From contig NZ_VYQE01000002.1 in the NCBI RefSeq assembly GCF_008710275.1, forward strand, positions 186,001 to 250,000: a DNA stretch of 64,000 bases, in the 5' to 3' direction. A program made the position numbers and the translations under genes. This document shows, piece after piece, positions 62,490-64,000 of the stretch. Position 1 is the stretch's first letter. Every line of letters starts with the position of its first letter. This stretch comes from Histidinibacterium aquaticum. GTDB taxonomy: Bacteria > Pseudomonadota > Alphaproteobacteria > Rhodobacterales > Rhodobacteraceae. The notes beneath the pieces were generated by a model. It saw only the letters and a list, made by a program, of their open reading frames with translations. It did not search any database and was not told the DNA's origin.

Positions 62490-63827
62490 GTGGTCTTGGG
62501 GCGCGTCGTTACTCTCCTTCTCAGTCTCGCTCTTGCCGGCGTCGGCGGGTTCGGGTTCTGGCTGTTGTCCCAGGGCTCCGGGGGCGCGGCCCAGGGCAGG
62601 GACGTGCAGCCCCGGGCCCCGCTGGTCGAGACGGAGAGGGCGGAGGTTCCCGACGCGCCGCCCACGATTTCGCAGACGGCGTTCCTCCGGCCCTATCGGG
62701 AAGTCGACGCGGCGTTCGAGGTCCAGGGACGCATCGACTCGGTGTCCGGCGACTTCGAGGTCGGAAACACGGTCGAGGAGGGGGCCGTCCTGGCGACGAT
62801 CGACAGGGAGCGGCTGCGGGCCAACGTGGCCCAGGCCGAGGCGGACCTGAGGGCGGCGCAGGCCAGCGCTTCGGAAGCCGAGCAGGCGTTTCAGCGGCAG
62901 GACGAACTCGAGGACCGCGGTGTCGCCGCCGAAGCGACCCTGGAAGAGGTGCGCGCAGCCCGGACGACCGCGCAGGCGCAGGTCGACGTGGCTGCCGCCG
63001 CCGTCGAAGCGGCACGGATAGACCTGCGTTCGGCGGAATTGACGGCTCCCTTCGACGCCTACGTGACCGCGCGGTCGGCCAGCGAGGGACAGATCGTGTC
63101 GCCGGGCCAGGCCATCGGCACATTGGTCCGGGCCGATATCGCCCGCTTGGTCGTTGGCTTGTCGGACCGGCAGGCGCAGGCGCTCGACGACCTCTCCGAA
63201 CTGGCGGGAACCGAGGTGACCATCCGGCGCGCCGGGGGGGATGGACGGGTCCTGCGCCGTGGCCGGGTCGTCGATGTCGACGTCCGGATCGACGAAGCCA
63301 CCCGCCTGACCAACTTGCTCGTCAACGTCGCCGATCCCTTCGGCGATGCCCCGGTCAGGCTCGGCGAACTCCTGGTCGTCGAGATCCCGTTCCTGACCGA
63401 CGATCCGCTTGTTGCCGTCCCCTCGCGGGCCGTGAAGGATGGCAGGCGCGTCTGGGTCGTCACGCCGGAGGAGGAACTCGCGTCGCGGGACGTGAGCGTC
63501 GCGCTGCGCACCGACGAGACGGTCTACCTGTCAGACGCCGCGGACCTTGAAGGCGCTCGCCTGATGACCACCGATCTTGCCGGGGCGTCCGACGGCATGG
63601 AGGTCCGCGTCGCCGATGGGGAAAGCAGTCCGTCCGCGGGCTCGTCCGGAGGGCCCGAGGCGACGAGCGAAGATGCGGACAGGGGCGCCACGACAGGCGG
63701 AGACAGGTCGGTGGACGAGGAGGGTGGACGGACGGCCCCGTCCGAGGATGAGCCAGCCTCTTCCCGTACCGGAGGCCTTGAGCCCGGCGCGCCCACATCC
63801 TTCGGCCCCGCAGGGACGGAGGGATGA
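62490..63827 (+). CDS. RND efflux membrane fusion protein
   Basis: The 445-residue periplasmic adaptor has an N-terminal membrane helix (VVTLLLSLALAGVGGFGFWLL), a lipoyl/barrel-sandwich part (EVQGRIDSVSGDFEVGNTVEEGAVLATID), a coiled-coil hairpin (RANVAQAEADLRAAQASASEAEQAFQRQ) and a beta barrel. The last 80 residues are an unusual acidic, glycine- and serine-rich tail. I chose GTG 62490 because AAGG precedes it. It overlaps the RND pump gene start by four bases. Confidence 0.88.
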   Translation: MVLGRVVTLLLSLALAGVGGFGFWLLSQGSGGAAQGRDVQPRAPLVETERAEVPDAPPTISQTAFLRPYREVDAAFEVQGRIDSVSGDFEVGNTVEEGAVLATIDRERLRANVAQAEADLRAAQASASEAEQAFQRQDELEDRGVAAEATLEEVRAARTTAQAQVDVAAAAVEAARIDLRSAELTAPFDAYVTARSASEGQIVSPGQAIGTLVRADIARLVVGLSDRQAQALDDLSELAGTEVTIRRAGGDGRVLRRGRVVDVDVRIDEATRLTNLLVNVADPFGDAPVRLGELLVVEIPFLTDDPLVAVPSRAVKDGRRVWVVTPEEELASRDVSVALRTDETVYLSDAADLEGARLMTTDLAGASDGMEVRVADGESSPSAGSSGGPEATSEDADRGATTGGDRSVDEEGGRTAPSEDEPASSRTGGLEPGAPTSFGPAGTEG

Positions 63828-64000
63828 AGCACCTGATCCGTGCCGCTCTGGCGAACCGGGTTCTGCCGAACCTGATATTCGCCGCCCTGATCGTCGGGGG
63901 CCTGCTGTCGCTGTCCTCGATCAACGTCAGGACGTTCCCCGAAATCGCGACGGGGACCGTTCAGGTCGGCGTAACGGTGCCCGGCGCCTCGCCCCAGGAC
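63824..64000 (+). CDS. RND-family efflux permease (partial, runs off the right edge)
   Basis: Only the first 59 residues are present: MKHLIRAALANRVLPNLIF...SLSSINVRTFPEIATGTVQVGVTVPGASPQD. A first membrane helix and the conserved N-terminal FPE and V-P-G-A-S-P segment are typical of AcrB-type RND pumps. The start is the ATG overlapping the stop of the fusion protein. The rest lies right of the window. Confidence 0.88.
   Translation, partial: MKHLIRAALANRVLPNLIFAALIVGGLLSLSSINVRTFPEIATGTVQVGVTVPGASPQD

Overview
The window is GC-rich DNA from a Gram-negative alphaproteobacterium, most likely a member of the Rhodobacterales (Roseobacter/Paracoccus relatives). The evidence is gene order and gene architecture: rplU (with a long C-terminal extension)-rpmA-GNAT-GNAT-obgE-proB-proA-chpT, ftsB-pdhA-pdhB(lipoyl)-pdhC, olsB-olsA, lpxI-lpxB, a DksA with a reduced zinc finger, and nagZ-scpA-scpB. 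No phage, transposase, CRISPR array or rRNA is visible. One tRNA-Ser(CGA) is present.

Layout. Bases 1-6072 hold a carbohydrate locus on the minus strand: an alpha-L-rhamnosidase, a sugar-binding protein and two ABC permeases (the second cut by the window edge), with a divergent LacI-type regulator. Bases 6175-15317 look accessory: a rhomboid protease, two AraC-type regulators, two NmrA/epimerase-like proteins, several small membrane proteins, a glycine-zipper lipoprotein and two secreted proteins of unknown role. This block ends at the 3' side of tRNA-Ser. From 15.6 to 27 kb lies core metabolism: ribosomal proteins, Obg, proline synthesis, the ChpT phosphotransferase, ornithine-lipid synthesis, two c-type cytochromes, Hpt and a RatA/COQ10-like protein. 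From 27 to 37 kb come the pyruvate dehydrogenase operon with FtsB, class I fructose-bisphosphate aldolase, LpxI/LpxB, SoxR with a divergent VOC protein, an M48 protease and a NepR-like small protein.

From 37 to 45 kb there are a von Willebrand A protein and a MoxR ATPase (probably partners), a DUF2927 lipoprotein, DksA, a flavin monooxygenase, a glycosyltransferase and exonuclease III. From 45 to 58.6 kb lie ErpA, dGTPase, ArgS, a SPOR protein, NagZ, ScpA, ScpB, CysS, CimA and a squalene-synthase-like protein. From 58.7 to 64 kb there are an MFS transporter, the cobalamin genes cobB and cobA, and the start of an RND efflux system.

The observations most worth following are non-coding or very short. 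A 13-codon reading frame with four cysteine codons sits just ahead of cysS and looks like a cysteine-sensing leader peptide. A long shared element built on the palindrome GCGTCCAAATTTGGACG occurs twice. A family of five GC-rich intergenic repeats ends in a GATATTT...CCAGAAG tail. Three palindromes stand back to back between two convergent genes. A SoxR-type box sits in the soxR/VOC intergenic region.
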